The translations under genes and the position numbers were made by a program. 64,000 nt of DNA, taken from Salicibibacter cibi. GTDB lineage: Bacteria > Bacillota > Bacilli > Bacillales > Marinococcaceae. Below, piece after piece: positions 43,772 to 52,336 of this stretch (position 1 is the stretch's first letter; every line of letters begins with the position of its first letter). The notes under the pieces were generated by a model. The model was not told the DNA's origin. It ran no database searches and was given only the letters and a program-made list of their open reading frames with translations. Where the stretch lies: NCBI RefSeq assembly GCF_016495865.1, contig NZ_CP054706.1:248001-312000 (forward strand). The letters run 5' to 3'.

Positions 43772-43793
43772 CCCCCCCAACATTTGTGGGGGG
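43772..43793. repeat. C-run/ACATTTG/G-run hairpin
   Basis: CCCCCCCAACATTTGTGGGGGG: a strong C/G stem around an ACATTTG core. It is the best-formed copy of a motif scattered through several spacers of the window. Confidence 0.7.
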
Positions 43794-43883
43794 TATCTCG
43801 CATGCGCTGCAATCTAACGGAATTGATTGGCATCCTATTGCTGTTTATGATAAAAAGATAATGGGATAAAGGAGATGGGCCAT

Positions 43884-44390
43884 ATGCAGGCTTTCAGTGA
43901 TTCGGAACATTTGTACAGAGTGGTTGGTGAGTTTTTGCAAGTTCCGACGCACCCGAGAACATATGAAGATTTGCGGCAATGGTGGGGAGCGAATTCGGCG
44001 TATCATGAGGAAGGGGATGAAATTGATCTCATCAACGATATCGGGCGAAAGGTTGCCAAGACAAAAATGAGTGCAGAGTTTGTGTTCTCGGAGCCGGAAG
44101 CCCTTATTTGTATGGATGCCCAAAACCCAAAAAAGGGAGAACAATTCAGCATTTATTTGGGGCATTCCCCTATTCCCGTGACATTAAGCGTAAAAACCAC
44201 GGGGGATATGGCTCATCAATTTTGGGCCGGGAACGTAAGTGTCACGGCTGCAATAATGACAGGCAAGATCAAAACAAAGGGTTCTAAACAAAAGGCATTA
44301 AAGTTGTTGCCGCGAATTGCGCCGGCATTTGCCCTTTATCCTCGTTATTTGGAGCTTATAGGCGAAGAACGGTTGCTTAGAATGTTATAA
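43884..44390 (+). CDS. SCP2-like sterol/lipid-carrier domain protein
   Basis: 168 residues from ATG 43884 (GGAG 9 bases upstream; the ATG at 43875 abuts it). The SCP2-type core is recognised by comparison with the paralogous remnant at 54884 and by FSIYLGHSPIPVTLSVKTTG with KALKLLPRIAPAFALYPRYL at the C-terminus. Such proteins bind acyl chains or isoprenoids in a hydrophobic tunnel. It is followed 27 bp later by an MBL-fold hydrolase. Confidence 0.65.
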   Translation: MQAFSDSEHLYRVVGEFLQVPTHPRTYEDLRQWWGANSAYHEEGDEIDLINDIGRKVAKTKMSAEFVFSEPEALICMDAQNPKKGEQFSIYLGHSPIPVTLSVKTTGDMAHQFWAGNVSVTAAIMTGKIKTKGSKQKALKLLPRIAPAFALYPRYLELIGEERLLRML

Positions 44391-44416
44391 AAAGCAAAAC
44401 ATCGGAGGGAAGGCAA

Positions 44417-45238
44417 GTGGCGTCGGCGATGCATAACGATAAAGCAATAAAAAAAAGTAAGCACGATCAAGTTGAAATCATAAAAATATCGGTCAATCCA
44501 TATTTTCCTTTAATATCTGTCTATCTCTACTATATTGACGGACTGCTTATTGATACCGGGCCAAGCAAAAGACGGAAGCGTTTGATCCCCCTTTTCCGTT
44601 CATGGGAGCTCGAGCGGGTAGCGATAACCCATTACCATGAGGATCACTCGGGGATGGCATCATGGATCGCGCGTAACACGACAGCGGAGATATTCGTACA
44701 TGAAAAAACGATTCCGATCGCGCAGGAGACAGCACAAGTGCCATGGTATCAAGAATTTTTCACCGGACGCCGCCTCCCATTCAGTGCCAAAGCCTACCCG
44801 AATGTGATTGAAACGTCCAAATACCGCTTTTACCCGATGGAGACGCCCGGTCATACCAATGATCACGTCTGTATATTTGAACCGAAAAATGGTTGGCTGT
44901 TTACCGGCGATCTCTATATCACCCCCTATCCAAAGGTTTTTTTGAAGGAAGAATCGATCTCTGCATACATCGAAACATTGCACAAATTGAATCGTTTCGA
45001 ATATCAGACCGTGTTTTGTGCTCATGAGGGTGTCATCCGCAACGGAAAAGAAATGATGAATCGCAAACTGGAGTATTTAGAGAAAACCCGAGATGAGGTT
45101 GTACGCATGCATCGAATGGGATGGAGAGACCGAACGATCATGAAGAAACTGTTTCCCGACAAAGTGAAGCTGGAACAACGGTCTTTCGGCACATTTTCAC
45201 GGTTGAATATGATCCGTTCTTGTATTCGAGAACAATAA
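44417..45238 (+). CDS. MBL-fold metallo-hydrolase
   Basis: 273 residues from GTG 44417 with GGAGGGAAGG upstream. The metal-binding motif HYHEDHSG (His72, His74, Asp76, His77) is followed by further ligands in ETPGHTNDH and FTGDLYI, and FCAHEGVI. This is a glyoxalase-II/RNase Z-like hydrolase fold with two metals. A C-terminal helical tail (220-273) is extra. The substrate may be a thioester or lactone of the lipid pathway (inference from neighbours). Confidence 0.88.
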   Translation: MASAMHNDKAIKKSKHDQVEIIKISVNPYFPLISVYLYYIDGLLIDTGPSKRRKRLIPLFRSWELERVAITHYHEDHSGMASWIARNTTAEIFVHEKTIPIAQETAQVPWYQEFFTGRRLPFSAKAYPNVIETSKYRFYPMETPGHTNDHVCIFEPKNGWLFTGDLYITPYPKVFLKEESISAYIETLHKLNRFEYQTVFCAHEGVIRNGKEMMNRKLEYLEKTRDEVVRMHRMGWRDRTIMKKLFPDKVKLEQRSFGTFSRLNMIRSCIREQ

Positions 45239-45404
45239 ATATCCTCCTCCGAAAAAAAATGTACCCCCTATATTTTACGTATGGTCACACGCTGAAAACA
45301 ATAAAAACCCGACATTTAGGGGAATAGGCAGCGAGTGACTGACCCCTTACAATTATAATTAACCGCTTACATTCGTTGAATTTCGAATACTGCGATTAAA
45401 AAAG
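45239..45404. other. Short spacer with two CATTT-type motifs
   Basis: It contains ACCCCCTATATTTTACG (45263-45279) and ACCCGACATTTAGGGGA (45307-45323), members of the motif also seen at 37724 and 43772. No gene. The TetR operator follows. Confidence 0.5.
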
Positions 45405-45422
45405 TACGGATACGTATCAGTA
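45405..45422. promoter_or_regulatory. Candidate TetR operator
   Basis: TAC-G-GATACGTATC-A-GTA, an 18-bp near-perfect palindrome (16 of 18 positions), 18 bp before the TetR start codon. This is where autoregulated TetR genes usually carry their operator. Confidence 0.65.
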
Positions 45423-45440
45423 TTGCAGGAGTGAATACCG

Positions 45441-46085
45441 ATGATTTCTCTGCTGTTCCATCATCAATCCTATAAAGATCCGCAAAATAAACTACTTGAT
45501 GCTGCATTGCATTTATACACCGGAAAAGGGTTTAGAGAAACGTCGGTGTTGGAAGTTGTTGAACGGGCACGGGTGTCGAAAACGACATTTTATCATTTTT
45601 TCAACAGCAAAGAAGATTTGCTCGTCCAATTGTTTCAGTCTTTGCTTGAAGAAGTTTTGCAAGAGGTAAGACGAACAGCAGAACTAGAGACGCACATCGC
45701 TCATAAATCATTTGCCGGTATTCGCCGTTACCTGGAAATTTGCAACGATCATCGTCCCGTCGCCCGTCTTTTACTGGTTTCATCCGCAGGGTTGAGTTCG
45801 GCAGTCGAAGAGGTGCGACACAAAGCACACGTTGAATTCGCCATTTTTATCTATGAAAGTGTGCGAGTAGAAATTGAGCAGGAAGGATTGGTTTCCGACG
45901 ACCAAATCCATACCGCAGCGCAAGCAATGGTAGGCGCCATTAATGAAGTCGTGATTCACAAAATTATCGTTGAGAATAAAAAAAACATCGATGAATTGGC
46001 GCATTTGTTAAACCATATTGCCATCGGAGCGTTTACGATGCTCGCGGAAAATCAAATGTCATTTAAAGGGGGGATGCGGTTGTAA
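45441..46085 (+). CDS. TetR/AcrR family transcriptional regulator
   Basis: 214 residues, GCAGGAG 9 bases before the ATG. The N-terminal HTH is clear (NKLLDAALHLYTGKGFRETS, then VLEVVERARVSKTTFYHFFN and SKEDLLVQLF). The C-terminal part is a FadR/YsiA-like ligand-binding helical domain. It heads the second lipid-degradation locus and most likely represses it until an acyl-CoA binds. An operator-like palindrome lies just upstream, supporting autoregulation. Confidence 0.92.
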   Translation: MISLLFHHQSYKDPQNKLLDAALHLYTGKGFRETSVLEVVERARVSKTTFYHFFNSKEDLLVQLFQSLLEEVLQEVRRTAELETHIAHKSFAGIRRYLEICNDHRPVARLLLVSSAGLSSAVEEVRHKAHVEFAIFIYESVRVEIEQEGLVSDDQIHTAAQAMVGAINEVVIHKIIVENKKNIDELAHLLNHIAIGAFTMLAENQMSFKGGMRL

Positions 46086-46160
46086 ATTACGGTGAAATGA
46101 TGATGAAGGTACGTTTAATTAAATATTTATTTACATTTAAAAGAAGGGGAGTTTTCCAAA

Positions 46161-46505
46161 ATGGCAAAAGTAAAAGAGATTTTTGATCAAATAAACGCAG
46201 GTCTTAAGGATGATCCATCTCGGGCAGGAGGCGTAGAAGCTGTTTACCAGTTTAACTTGAGTGGAGATGAAGCCGGGACCTATCAGGTCGTTCTGAAATC
46301 CGGAGAAGGATACGCACAAGAAGGGGAACAAGAAACACCGGATTGCACGCTAACACTCGATTCCGAGGATTTCGGAAAAATGGCGGAAGGAGAACTGAAC
46401 GGAACGGAAGCGTTTATGAGCGGGCAGTTGCAAATCGACGGAGACATGGGATTGGCATTGCGTCTCCAAGAAGTGTTGGAAGCGTACAACGCCGAGCAAA
46501 AATAA
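46161..46505 (+). CDS. SCP2 sterol-binding domain protein (small, 1)
   Basis: 114 residues, essentially one SCP2 domain: GVEAVYQFNLSGDEAGTYQV, PDCTLTLDSEDFGKMAEGEL and TEAFMSGQLQIDGDMGLALR. It binds acyl-CoA or other lipids and can present them to beta-oxidation enzymes. AAGAAGGGG precedes the ATG. It has its own terminator. A paralogue ends the beta-oxidation gene set (53508). Confidence 0.93.
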   Translation: MAKVKEIFDQINAGLKDDPSRAGGVEAVYQFNLSGDEAGTYQVVLKSGEGYAQEGEQETPDCTLTLDSEDFGKMAEGELNGTEAFMSGQLQIDGDMGLALRLQEVLEAYNAEQK

Positions 46506-46521
46506 GTTTCATGATTTTCAT

Positions 46522-46561
46522 AAGTCGGCGAAGCAGCCACATGTTTAGCCGACTTGTTTTT
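46522..46561 (+). terminator. Terminator after the small SCP2 gene
   Basis: AAGTCGGC (46522-46529) pairs with GCCGACTT (46548-46555), 18-base loop, then GTTTTT. Confidence 0.8.
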
Positions 46562-46612
46562 ACACTATCAGAATGTATAAATTGTTCGGATGAATAAGAA
46601 AAGATTTTTAAC

Positions 46613-46650
46613 TTTCGCTATTCTTGGCGATAAGCCAAGTTTTTCTAAAA
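46613..46650. repeat. Palindromic repeat, right-end type, before an acyl-CoA ligase gene
   Basis: CTTGGC-GATAA-GCCAAG followed by TTTTTCTAAAA (46623-46650), preceded by TTTCGCTATT. It matches the right half of the element at 54929-55029 and lies directly before the ribosome site of the next gene. Confidence 0.65.
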
Positions 46651-46669
46651 CAAGGAGGTGGCTACGTGG

Positions 46670-48202
46670 ATGAATTTAAGCAAAATATGGCGTGATAACA
46701 TTGATGAGTACGGAGAGTATCCAATTCTTATCTATGAAGGGGAAGCGTATACAAATGTGCACTTGGATGAAGCTTCTTCGCAATTGGCGCACGCGTTAAG
46801 GGACATGGGTGTGGAAAAGGGCGACCAAGTCGTTGTCACGATGCCGAATTGCCCCGAAGTTGTTGTCGCATTTGGCGGTGTCATAAAAAACGGATCGGCG
46901 GTTGTCCCGGTAATGCCGCTTTTGCAGACACAAGAACTTCGTTATATATTGGATGACTGCACGCCCAAAGTTGTTTTGACGACAAACACGCTTTTTTCCA
47001 AAGTGCAGGAAGCAAGCAAAGATCTCGCATCACCGCCGCAAATTTTTACATTGGAAGAATCGGAACAAGAAAACGCTCTGCAAGCAGCCATGCAAAAAGC
47101 GCCGGCAACGGCACCCGATGGGCACATTCATGAAGATGACGATGCCGCACTTTTGTACACCGCAGGAACAACCGGTGCTCCGAAAGGGGTTATGCTGTCG
47201 CATAAAAATTTGTATTCCAACGCGGTGGCTGCTTCAAAAAAAGCAGAAATTCTTAAACTTAAAACGGGACGGGTTAGCCTAAGTATCTTGCCTTTTTCAC
47301 ACGCATTCGGGTATACGATGATGAATGTCGCGTTCATGCTCGGGGATAAAAATGTCCTCTTGCCTTATTTTGAACCTGTGAAAGTGCTGGAAGCAATTGA
47401 AAAATACAAAGTCACCCATTCAGCGATGGTGCCCGCTATGTTTCATGCCTTATACAATCATCCTGACGCAGACAAATATGATACGTCGACATTTTTTGCC
47501 TGTATTTCCGGTTCGGCAGCACTTCCGAAGCCTATCGCCGAAGGATTTCAAAAGAAATTTGGCTGCCTCGTTTTGGAAGGGTATGGATTATCGGAAGCGG
47601 CGCCAATCGTGACGGCTACCGATCCAAGGCAGAAAATCAAGCCGGGATCCGTCGGGCAGCCACTACCGGATATTGAAGTTGCGGTCGTAGATGAACATGA
47701 CCAGCGGTTGCCTGCCAATGAAGTCGGAGAGTTGATTGTTTCTGGTCCCAACGTACTGAAAGGGTACCACGGAAAACCGGAAGAAACCGAAAAAATCCTG
47801 AAAGACGGCTGGTTATACACAGGGGATATGGCCAGGATCGATGAGGAAAACTATGTTTTCATTGTCGACCGCAAAAAGGATGTCATTATTCGCGGAGGCT
47901 TCAATATCTATCCGAAAGATCTGGAAGAGCTGTTATTGAGCCATTCCGAGGTGTCTGAGGCGGGTGTGATCGGTATTCCCTCTGAAAAAATGGGTGAAGA
48001 AGTTGGCGCCTATGTAGTGAAAAAACGAGGATCTGACATAAAAGATGAGGAGCTTATCGCTTTTTGCCAAGAACATTTGGCGAAGTACAAAACGCCTAGA
48101 TTTTTGAAAATCGTCGGCTACCTTCCTAAAAATGTGATCGGAAAAATAGATAAAAAGCAACTTCGCGAATGGGCGAAGGATTTTCATGCCACATCAAAAT
48201 AA
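46670..48202 (+). CDS. Long-chain acyl-CoA synthetase
   Basis: 510 residues from ATG 46670, 9 bases after AAGGAGGTG. Motifs: LLYTAGTTGAPKGVMLSHKN (adenylation loop, with A for the usual S), LEGYGLSEAAPIVTATDP, LYTGDMARIDEENYVFIVDR, KDVIIRGGFNIYPKDLEE and VIGKIDKKQLR (catalytic Lys). It activates fatty or related acids for the beta-oxidation enzymes encoded next. Confidence 0.93.
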   Translation: MNLSKIWRDNIDEYGEYPILIYEGEAYTNVHLDEASSQLAHALRDMGVEKGDQVVVTMPNCPEVVVAFGGVIKNGSAVVPVMPLLQTQELRYILDDCTPKVVLTTNTLFSKVQEASKDLASPPQIFTLEESEQENALQAAMQKAPATAPDGHIHEDDDAALLYTAGTTGAPKGVMLSHKNLYSNAVAASKKAEILKLKTGRVSLSILPFSHAFGYTMMNVAFMLGDKNVLLPYFEPVKVLEAIEKYKVTHSAMVPAMFHALYNHPDADKYDTSTFFACISGSAALPKPIAEGFQKKFGCLVLEGYGLSEAAPIVTATDPRQKIKPGSVGQPLPDIEVAVVDEHDQRLPANEVGELIVSGPNVLKGYHGKPEETEKILKDGWLYTGDMARIDEENYVFIVDRKKDVIIRGGFNIYPKDLEELLLSHSEVSEAGVIGIPSEKMGEEVGAYVVKKRGSDIKDEELIAFCQEHLAKYKTPRFLKIVGYLPKNVIGKIDKKQLREWAKDFHATSK

Positions 48203-48241
48203 ACGATATTATCTGTGAAACCGAAAAAGGAGGAATACCCA

Positions 48242-49408
48242 TTGATCTCATTTTCGCCTACCGAAGATGAAACAGCATTCGTTGATGTTGCCGAAGGATT
48301 TGCGAAAGACGTTATTCGCCCCAAGGCAAGGGAGTGTGAAAAACATCGAGCAGTTGATGAAGCGATTATCGCGAAAGCGGAGGAGATTGGCGTAGCCTCC
48401 CTTGAATTTCCCGAAAGTTGGGATGGACTTGAATTGCCTTTAATTTCCCAGGTGCAAATGTTTCAAACCCTCAGTTACGGGGACTTGGGAATTGTGCAAG
48501 GCTTGCCGGGCGCCGGCGATGCGGCCTCTATCATTCGGATTGCGGAAAAAAACCCAGTGCTTGAAACTTATAAGGAAGCAGGACGGGGAAGGTCTTGGCC
48601 GAATGTTGCGTTCATTGATGCCTTTGATCTCGGACAACCGTGGGCCGAGGAGTTACAAATCAGCAAAAATGGCGATGGTTATACGTTATACGGTGTTTCC
48701 CGCCCTGTACGTTTGGGCGTAGGCGCCGAATATGTGGTTGTGGCCGCTGTTGATACAGACAATGAACCGGTAGTGTTATGGCTCCATAATACGCTGGGAG
48801 GTGACCGTTGGACGGCAGCAGAAGGAGATTATCGCCTCGGACTGCTGAGCGCAGGCCTTGCCAGGCTTCAATTTAATCATGCCGAGGCGCACGCTAATGA
48901 AGTTATCGCCACAGGCGATGAAGCCCGAAGATTGATTACCGGGGCGCAAACGCGCATTCGGATATTACAGGCAGCAAAAGCTGTTGGCTTAATGCAAGCC
49001 GCGCTCGAGTATGCCACGGAATACACAGCGGAGCGCAAGGCGTTCGGCAAAACGATCGCGCAATTTCAAGGGGTTTCATTTAAAATCGCGGAAATGGCGA
49101 TTGAAACGAAAATTGCAAATCACCTCGTTTTGGAAGCGGCAACAAAAGCGGACGCAGACAAGAACGATGCCGTTGAGATGTCATTGCGGGCATTATATCG
49201 CGCCCATCGTTCCTCGCTTTTCGTTACGGACGCAGCTGTGCAACTCCTCGGTGGCCATGGATTTGTCGATGAATTCCCGGTGGAGAAATGGGCACGTGAC
49301 GCCCAGGCACAAGCCAGTCTGTATGGCAGGGAGCATGATTTGCTTACTCGCCGCGGCGAACAGATTGTAAATGGAGCAACAGGGGCGAAGAAGGGAGTTT
49401 TGCAATGA
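48242..49408 (+). CDS. Acyl-CoA dehydrogenase (3)
   Basis: 388 residues from TTG 48242 (AAAGGAGG 8 bases upstream). Acyl-CoA dehydrogenase fold with TERKAFGKTIAQFQGVSFKI (FAD contact) and LLGGHGFVDEFPVEKWARDA. The region that usually reads ITEP..GSD is degenerate (IAEKNPVLETYKEAGRGR, AFIDAFDLGQPWAEELQI), and the C-terminal catalytic Glu motif is absent. It may be an inactive partner that forms a heteromer with the dehydrogenase overlapping it by 4 bp (ATGA), as in several steroid-degrading FadE pairs. Confidence 0.8.
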   Translation: MISFSPTEDETAFVDVAEGFAKDVIRPKARECEKHRAVDEAIIAKAEEIGVASLEFPESWDGLELPLISQVQMFQTLSYGDLGIVQGLPGAGDAASIIRIAEKNPVLETYKEAGRGRSWPNVAFIDAFDLGQPWAEELQISKNGDGYTLYGVSRPVRLGVGAEYVVVAAVDTDNEPVVLWLHNTLGGDRWTAAEGDYRLGLLSAGLARLQFNHAEAHANEVIATGDEARRLITGAQTRIRILQAAKAVGLMQAALEYATEYTAERKAFGKTIAQFQGVSFKIAEMAIETKIANHLVLEAATKADADKNDAVEMSLRALYRAHRSSLFVTDAAVQLLGGHGFVDEFPVEKWARDAQAQASLYGREHDLLTRRGEQIVNGATGAKKGVLQ

Positions 49409-50619
49409 TCTCGTTTGAGTTATCACCACAACAAAAGCAAATTCAGCAAATGACCCATTGGTTCGCAAAAAATGAAATTCGGCCCATTGCGATGGAAGCG
49501 GATCGCCTTGAACGTGTCCCGGATGATTGGCTGGATAAAGTGAATAAAATGGGAATTCACTTGAACACGTCATCGTTCGGCGGTGGCGGCGGAAAAGACA
49601 AATCCTCCAAAAAGAAAAAAGAAAAAGAAGGCAACCGCATGGGTGTCCTCGCGACTGAGGAGATGGCATGGGGCTGTCCGGCAATCGCCCTTTCGCTTCC
49701 CGGTGCCGGTCTTGGAGGGCCGCCCGTGCAAAGCAGCGGCACTCCTGAACAAAAGGAACGCTTCTTGACCATTTTCACAAAAGATGAGCCACGCTGGGGT
49801 GCCTACGCATTGACGGAGCCGGAAGCCGGCTCGGATGCATCGGGCGTACGCACATCTGCCGAGAAAGTGGATGGCGGATACGTGTTAAATGGCCAAAAAA
49901 TCTTCATTACCAATGGAGGACGCGCGTCCTGGGTCGTCGTGTTCGCCACTGTTGATCCAAGCCTTGGCCGTTCCGGGCAGCGGGCGTTCGTTGTTGAAAA
50001 AGGAACGCCGGGATTCTCGTGCACACGATTGGTCCATAAAATGGGGCTTCGGGCAAATGAGACAGCGGAATTGTTATTGGAAGATTGCTTTGTCCCTTAT
50101 GAAAACCTTCTCGGCGGAGAAGAACTGTATGAGCAAAGCAGCAGCAGTTCAAGTCCGTCCGGGTTTCAAGTGGCGATGAAAACGTTCGACAGTACCCGTC
50201 CAATTGTTGCGTCAATGGCTGTTGGCATTGCCCGTGCCGCTTATGAATATACGGTCGATATTGTGCAAAGGGAATACCCGAAACAAGGCCGTTACTATCA
50301 CTTGGCAGCGGAAACGTTGGCAGAAACAGAGCAGGATATTGATGCCGCAAGATTACTCACATGGGAAGCGGCCTGGAAAGCGGACGTTGGAAAAGAAAAC
50401 GCCAAAGAAGCAGCCATGTGTAAAGCGTACGCCGGGCAAATGGCACATGATGTCACCGTGAAATGCCTGGAACTTCTGGGTCCTGTCGGTTTGGATGGGC
50501 ACATTGTCGAGAAGCTTTTCCGCGATGTGAAAGTTTTCGATATTTTCGAAGGAACCAATGAAATCCAACATCTCGTAACCGCCCGACGTCAATATCAACC
50601 TTATGGCGTCAGGGTTTAG
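49405..50619 (+). CDS. Acyl-CoA dehydrogenase (4), with low-complexity insertions
   Basis: 404 residues; start overlaps the previous stop (ATGA). YALTEPEAGSDASGVRTSAE, FITNGGRASWVVVFATVD and the C-terminal DVKVFDIFEGTNEIQHLVTA supply FAD binding and the catalytic Glu (FEGT) of the medium/short-chain type. Two unusual insertions: a Gly/Lys stretch GGGGGKDKSSKKKKEKEGNR (about 56-75) and a Ser run (about 246-253). It probably pairs with dehydrogenase 3. Confidence 0.9.
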   Translation: MISFELSPQQKQIQQMTHWFAKNEIRPIAMEADRLERVPDDWLDKVNKMGIHLNTSSFGGGGGKDKSSKKKKEKEGNRMGVLATEEMAWGCPAIALSLPGAGLGGPPVQSSGTPEQKERFLTIFTKDEPRWGAYALTEPEAGSDASGVRTSAEKVDGGYVLNGQKIFITNGGRASWVVVFATVDPSLGRSGQRAFVVEKGTPGFSCTRLVHKMGLRANETAELLLEDCFVPYENLLGGEELYEQSSSSSSPSGFQVAMKTFDSTRPIVASMAVGIARAAYEYTVDIVQREYPKQGRYYHLAAETLAETEQDIDAARLLTWEAAWKADVGKENAKEAAMCKAYAGQMAHDVTVKCLELLGPVGLDGHIVEKLFRDVKVFDIFEGTNEIQHLVTARRQYQPYGVRV

Positions 50620-50631
50620 GGAGTGAACAAT

Positions 50632-51411
50632 ATGGCTTACGAAACCATTCAAGTGGAGAAAAAAAACAAAGGTGTCACGTGGATTACCATCGATAATCCT
50701 CCCGCCAATGCTATCGGGGATCAATTGATGGAAGAACTCGTGAATGTGGCCGATGCACTGGAAAAAGACAAAGACGCTCGCGTTGTCGTCCTTACGTCTG
50801 CACATGAAAAAACGTTTCTTGCAGGCGCAGACTTAAAAGGGATGATGCAAGGCAGCGGCAAAGGAGAAAGTGTCGCAGAAAAAAGCGGAAGAATGCAAGC
50901 CTGTTTTGACCGATTTGCTACACTCGAGAAACCGGTTGTCGCCGCCATTAATGGTCACGCCCTGGGCGGAGGTTGCGAATTGGCACTTGCATGTGATTTC
51001 CGGGTCATGTCCAAAGGGAAGATCGGTTTAACGGAAACCAACCTCGGCTTGCTCCCGGGAGCCGGTGGCACACAACGGATGACTCGCTTGTTGGGTCGTG
51101 CAAAAGCAACGGATTTGATTTTTAACGCCAAGCGGCTCGAGCCTGAAGAAGCGCTTGAAGTCGGATTGATCAACCAAGCGGCTGCTCCGGAAAACCTTAA
51201 GACGGAAACGACGGTGTTTGCCGAACACTTGGCCGAAGGTGCAATTCAAGCAATGGGGTTGGCGAAACGCGCCATCAATGTAGCTGAAGGCCCGATCGGA
51301 GATGGGCTGAAAGTCGAAGCAGAAGCGTTTGCGGAAACATTGAATACAGGGGAACCAGGCGTTGGAATTCAAGCTTTTTTTCAAAAGAAAAAACCTAATT
51401 TTATTAAATGA
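50632..51411 (+). CDS. Enoyl-CoA hydratase
   Basis: 259 residues from ATG 50632 (AGGGAG 8 bases upstream). Crotonase motifs are complete: AGADLKGM, NGHALGGGCELALACD with the first catalytic Glu, and ETNLGLLPGAGGTQRMTRLL with the second active-site region. It hydrates 2-enoyl-CoA to 3-hydroxyacyl-CoA. It lies between the dehydrogenases and the SDR that would do the next step. Confidence 0.93.
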   Translation: MAYETIQVEKKNKGVTWITIDNPPANAIGDQLMEELVNVADALEKDKDARVVVLTSAHEKTFLAGADLKGMMQGSGKGESVAEKSGRMQACFDRFATLEKPVVAAINGHALGGGCELALACDFRVMSKGKIGLTETNLGLLPGAGGTQRMTRLLGRAKATDLIFNAKRLEPEEALEVGLINQAAAPENLKTETTVFAEHLAEGAIQAMGLAKRAINVAEGPIGDGLKVEAEAFAETLNTGEPGVGIQAFFQKKKPNFIK

Positions 51412-51442
51412 TGTAGCAACTTAGCATAAAGGTGGGATTTGC

Positions 51443-52285
51443 ATGTCTTCTTGGGATAACTTATTGGAAGGGAAAGTAGCGGTCGTAACAGGCGCTTCCC
51501 GGGGACTTGGGCGAGCAGATGCATTGGCTTTGGCCGAAGCCGGGGCCGATGTCGTGATCACCGACATTCTTATGGAGTCAGATGAGGAAAGCTCATCAAA
51601 AGCAAAGGAATACGGAGCGATTGCACAAGTCATGCAAAGTACGAAAGTGGTGTATTCCGAAAAAACCTCCGAGGAAATTCGTGATATGGGACGTCGTTCC
51701 GTAGCGATGAAAATGGATGTTACAGATGTTGATGAAATTAATGAAGTTTTTAAAAAGATCTATGAGGATTTCGGCAAAATCGATATTCTCGTTAACAACG
51801 CGGGAACGGTTGATCATGTTTCAAAAATTGAAAAACAAAATGATGATTTATGGCAACGGGACCTCCAGGTGAACTTGACCGGCTCTTATAACTGTACGAA
51901 AGCGGTCTGGCCGTACATGAAAGAGCAGGAATACGGTCGCATCATTAATATGGCTTCGATCGTCGGAATAAATGGAGGATTCGGCCAGGCCAGCTATGCG
52001 GCCACAAAAGGCGGGCTGCTCAGCTTCTCGAAAAGCATGGCTTTGGAAGGTGCGAAACACGGCATTAACGTCAACGCCATTGTCCCCGGAATTATCGGAA
52101 CGGAAGCCTTCAAAATGGGCAATAAAAAAATGAACGACCGCATGGTTGAACGTACGGCGTTTAAACGCCCGGGCGAACCGAATGACATCGCCAATGCCAT
52201 CACCTTCCTCGTCTCGGACAAAGCCAAGTACATCACCGGTGTCGGCCTGAACGTGACCGGCGGAATTGACCTGTTTACATTCTAA
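51443..52285 (+). CDS. SDR family oxidoreductase, probable 3-hydroxyacyl-CoA dehydrogenase
   Basis: 280 residues; AAAGGTGGG upstream. NAD-binding TGASRGLGR (16-24), NNAG motif (LVNNAGTVDH), catalytic Ser in INMASIVG and YAATKGG (Tyr-x3-Lys). It resembles the hydroxyacyl-CoA dehydrogenase domain of multifunctional (type 2) beta-oxidation enzymes, which also contain MaoC and SCP2 domains. Here it would oxidise the 3-hydroxyacyl-CoA made by the hydratase just upstream. Confidence 0.88.
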   Translation: MSSWDNLLEGKVAVVTGASRGLGRADALALAEAGADVVITDILMESDEESSSKAKEYGAIAQVMQSTKVVYSEKTSEEIRDMGRRSVAMKMDVTDVDEINEVFKKIYEDFGKIDILVNNAGTVDHVSKIEKQNDDLWQRDLQVNLTGSYNCTKAVWPYMKEQEYGRIINMASIVGINGGFGQASYAATKGGLLSFSKSMALEGAKHGINVNAIVPGIIGTEAFKMGNKKMNDRMVERTAFKRPGEPNDIANAITFLVSDKAKYITGVGLNVTGGIDLFTF

Positions 52286-52336
52286 TTCGAGCATACGAAA
52301 TACGTTTGTTTTTCCGTATACAAAGGAGGGTTCTTC

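Larger units (their letters stand above)
42894..43883. other. Gene-poor kilobase with hairpins; no supported gene
   Basis: It opens with a weak terminator-like hairpin and T6 (ACCG / CGGT, 42900-42918). It then has low-similarity sequence (42919-43300), the three-hairpin array (43309-43457), an A/T-rich stretch, and a C7/G6 hairpin around CATTT (43772-43793). A 79-codon plus-strand frame at 43622 has an AAAGGA site and one hydrophobic helix but runs through the C7/G6 hairpin and proline-rich nonsense, so it is not called. Confidence 0.5.

Noticed and set aside
43622..43861. 79-codon plus-strand frame with one hydrophobic segment
   Set aside because: It has a fair ribosome site but reads through a C7/G6 hairpin and gives a low-complexity tail; no family.
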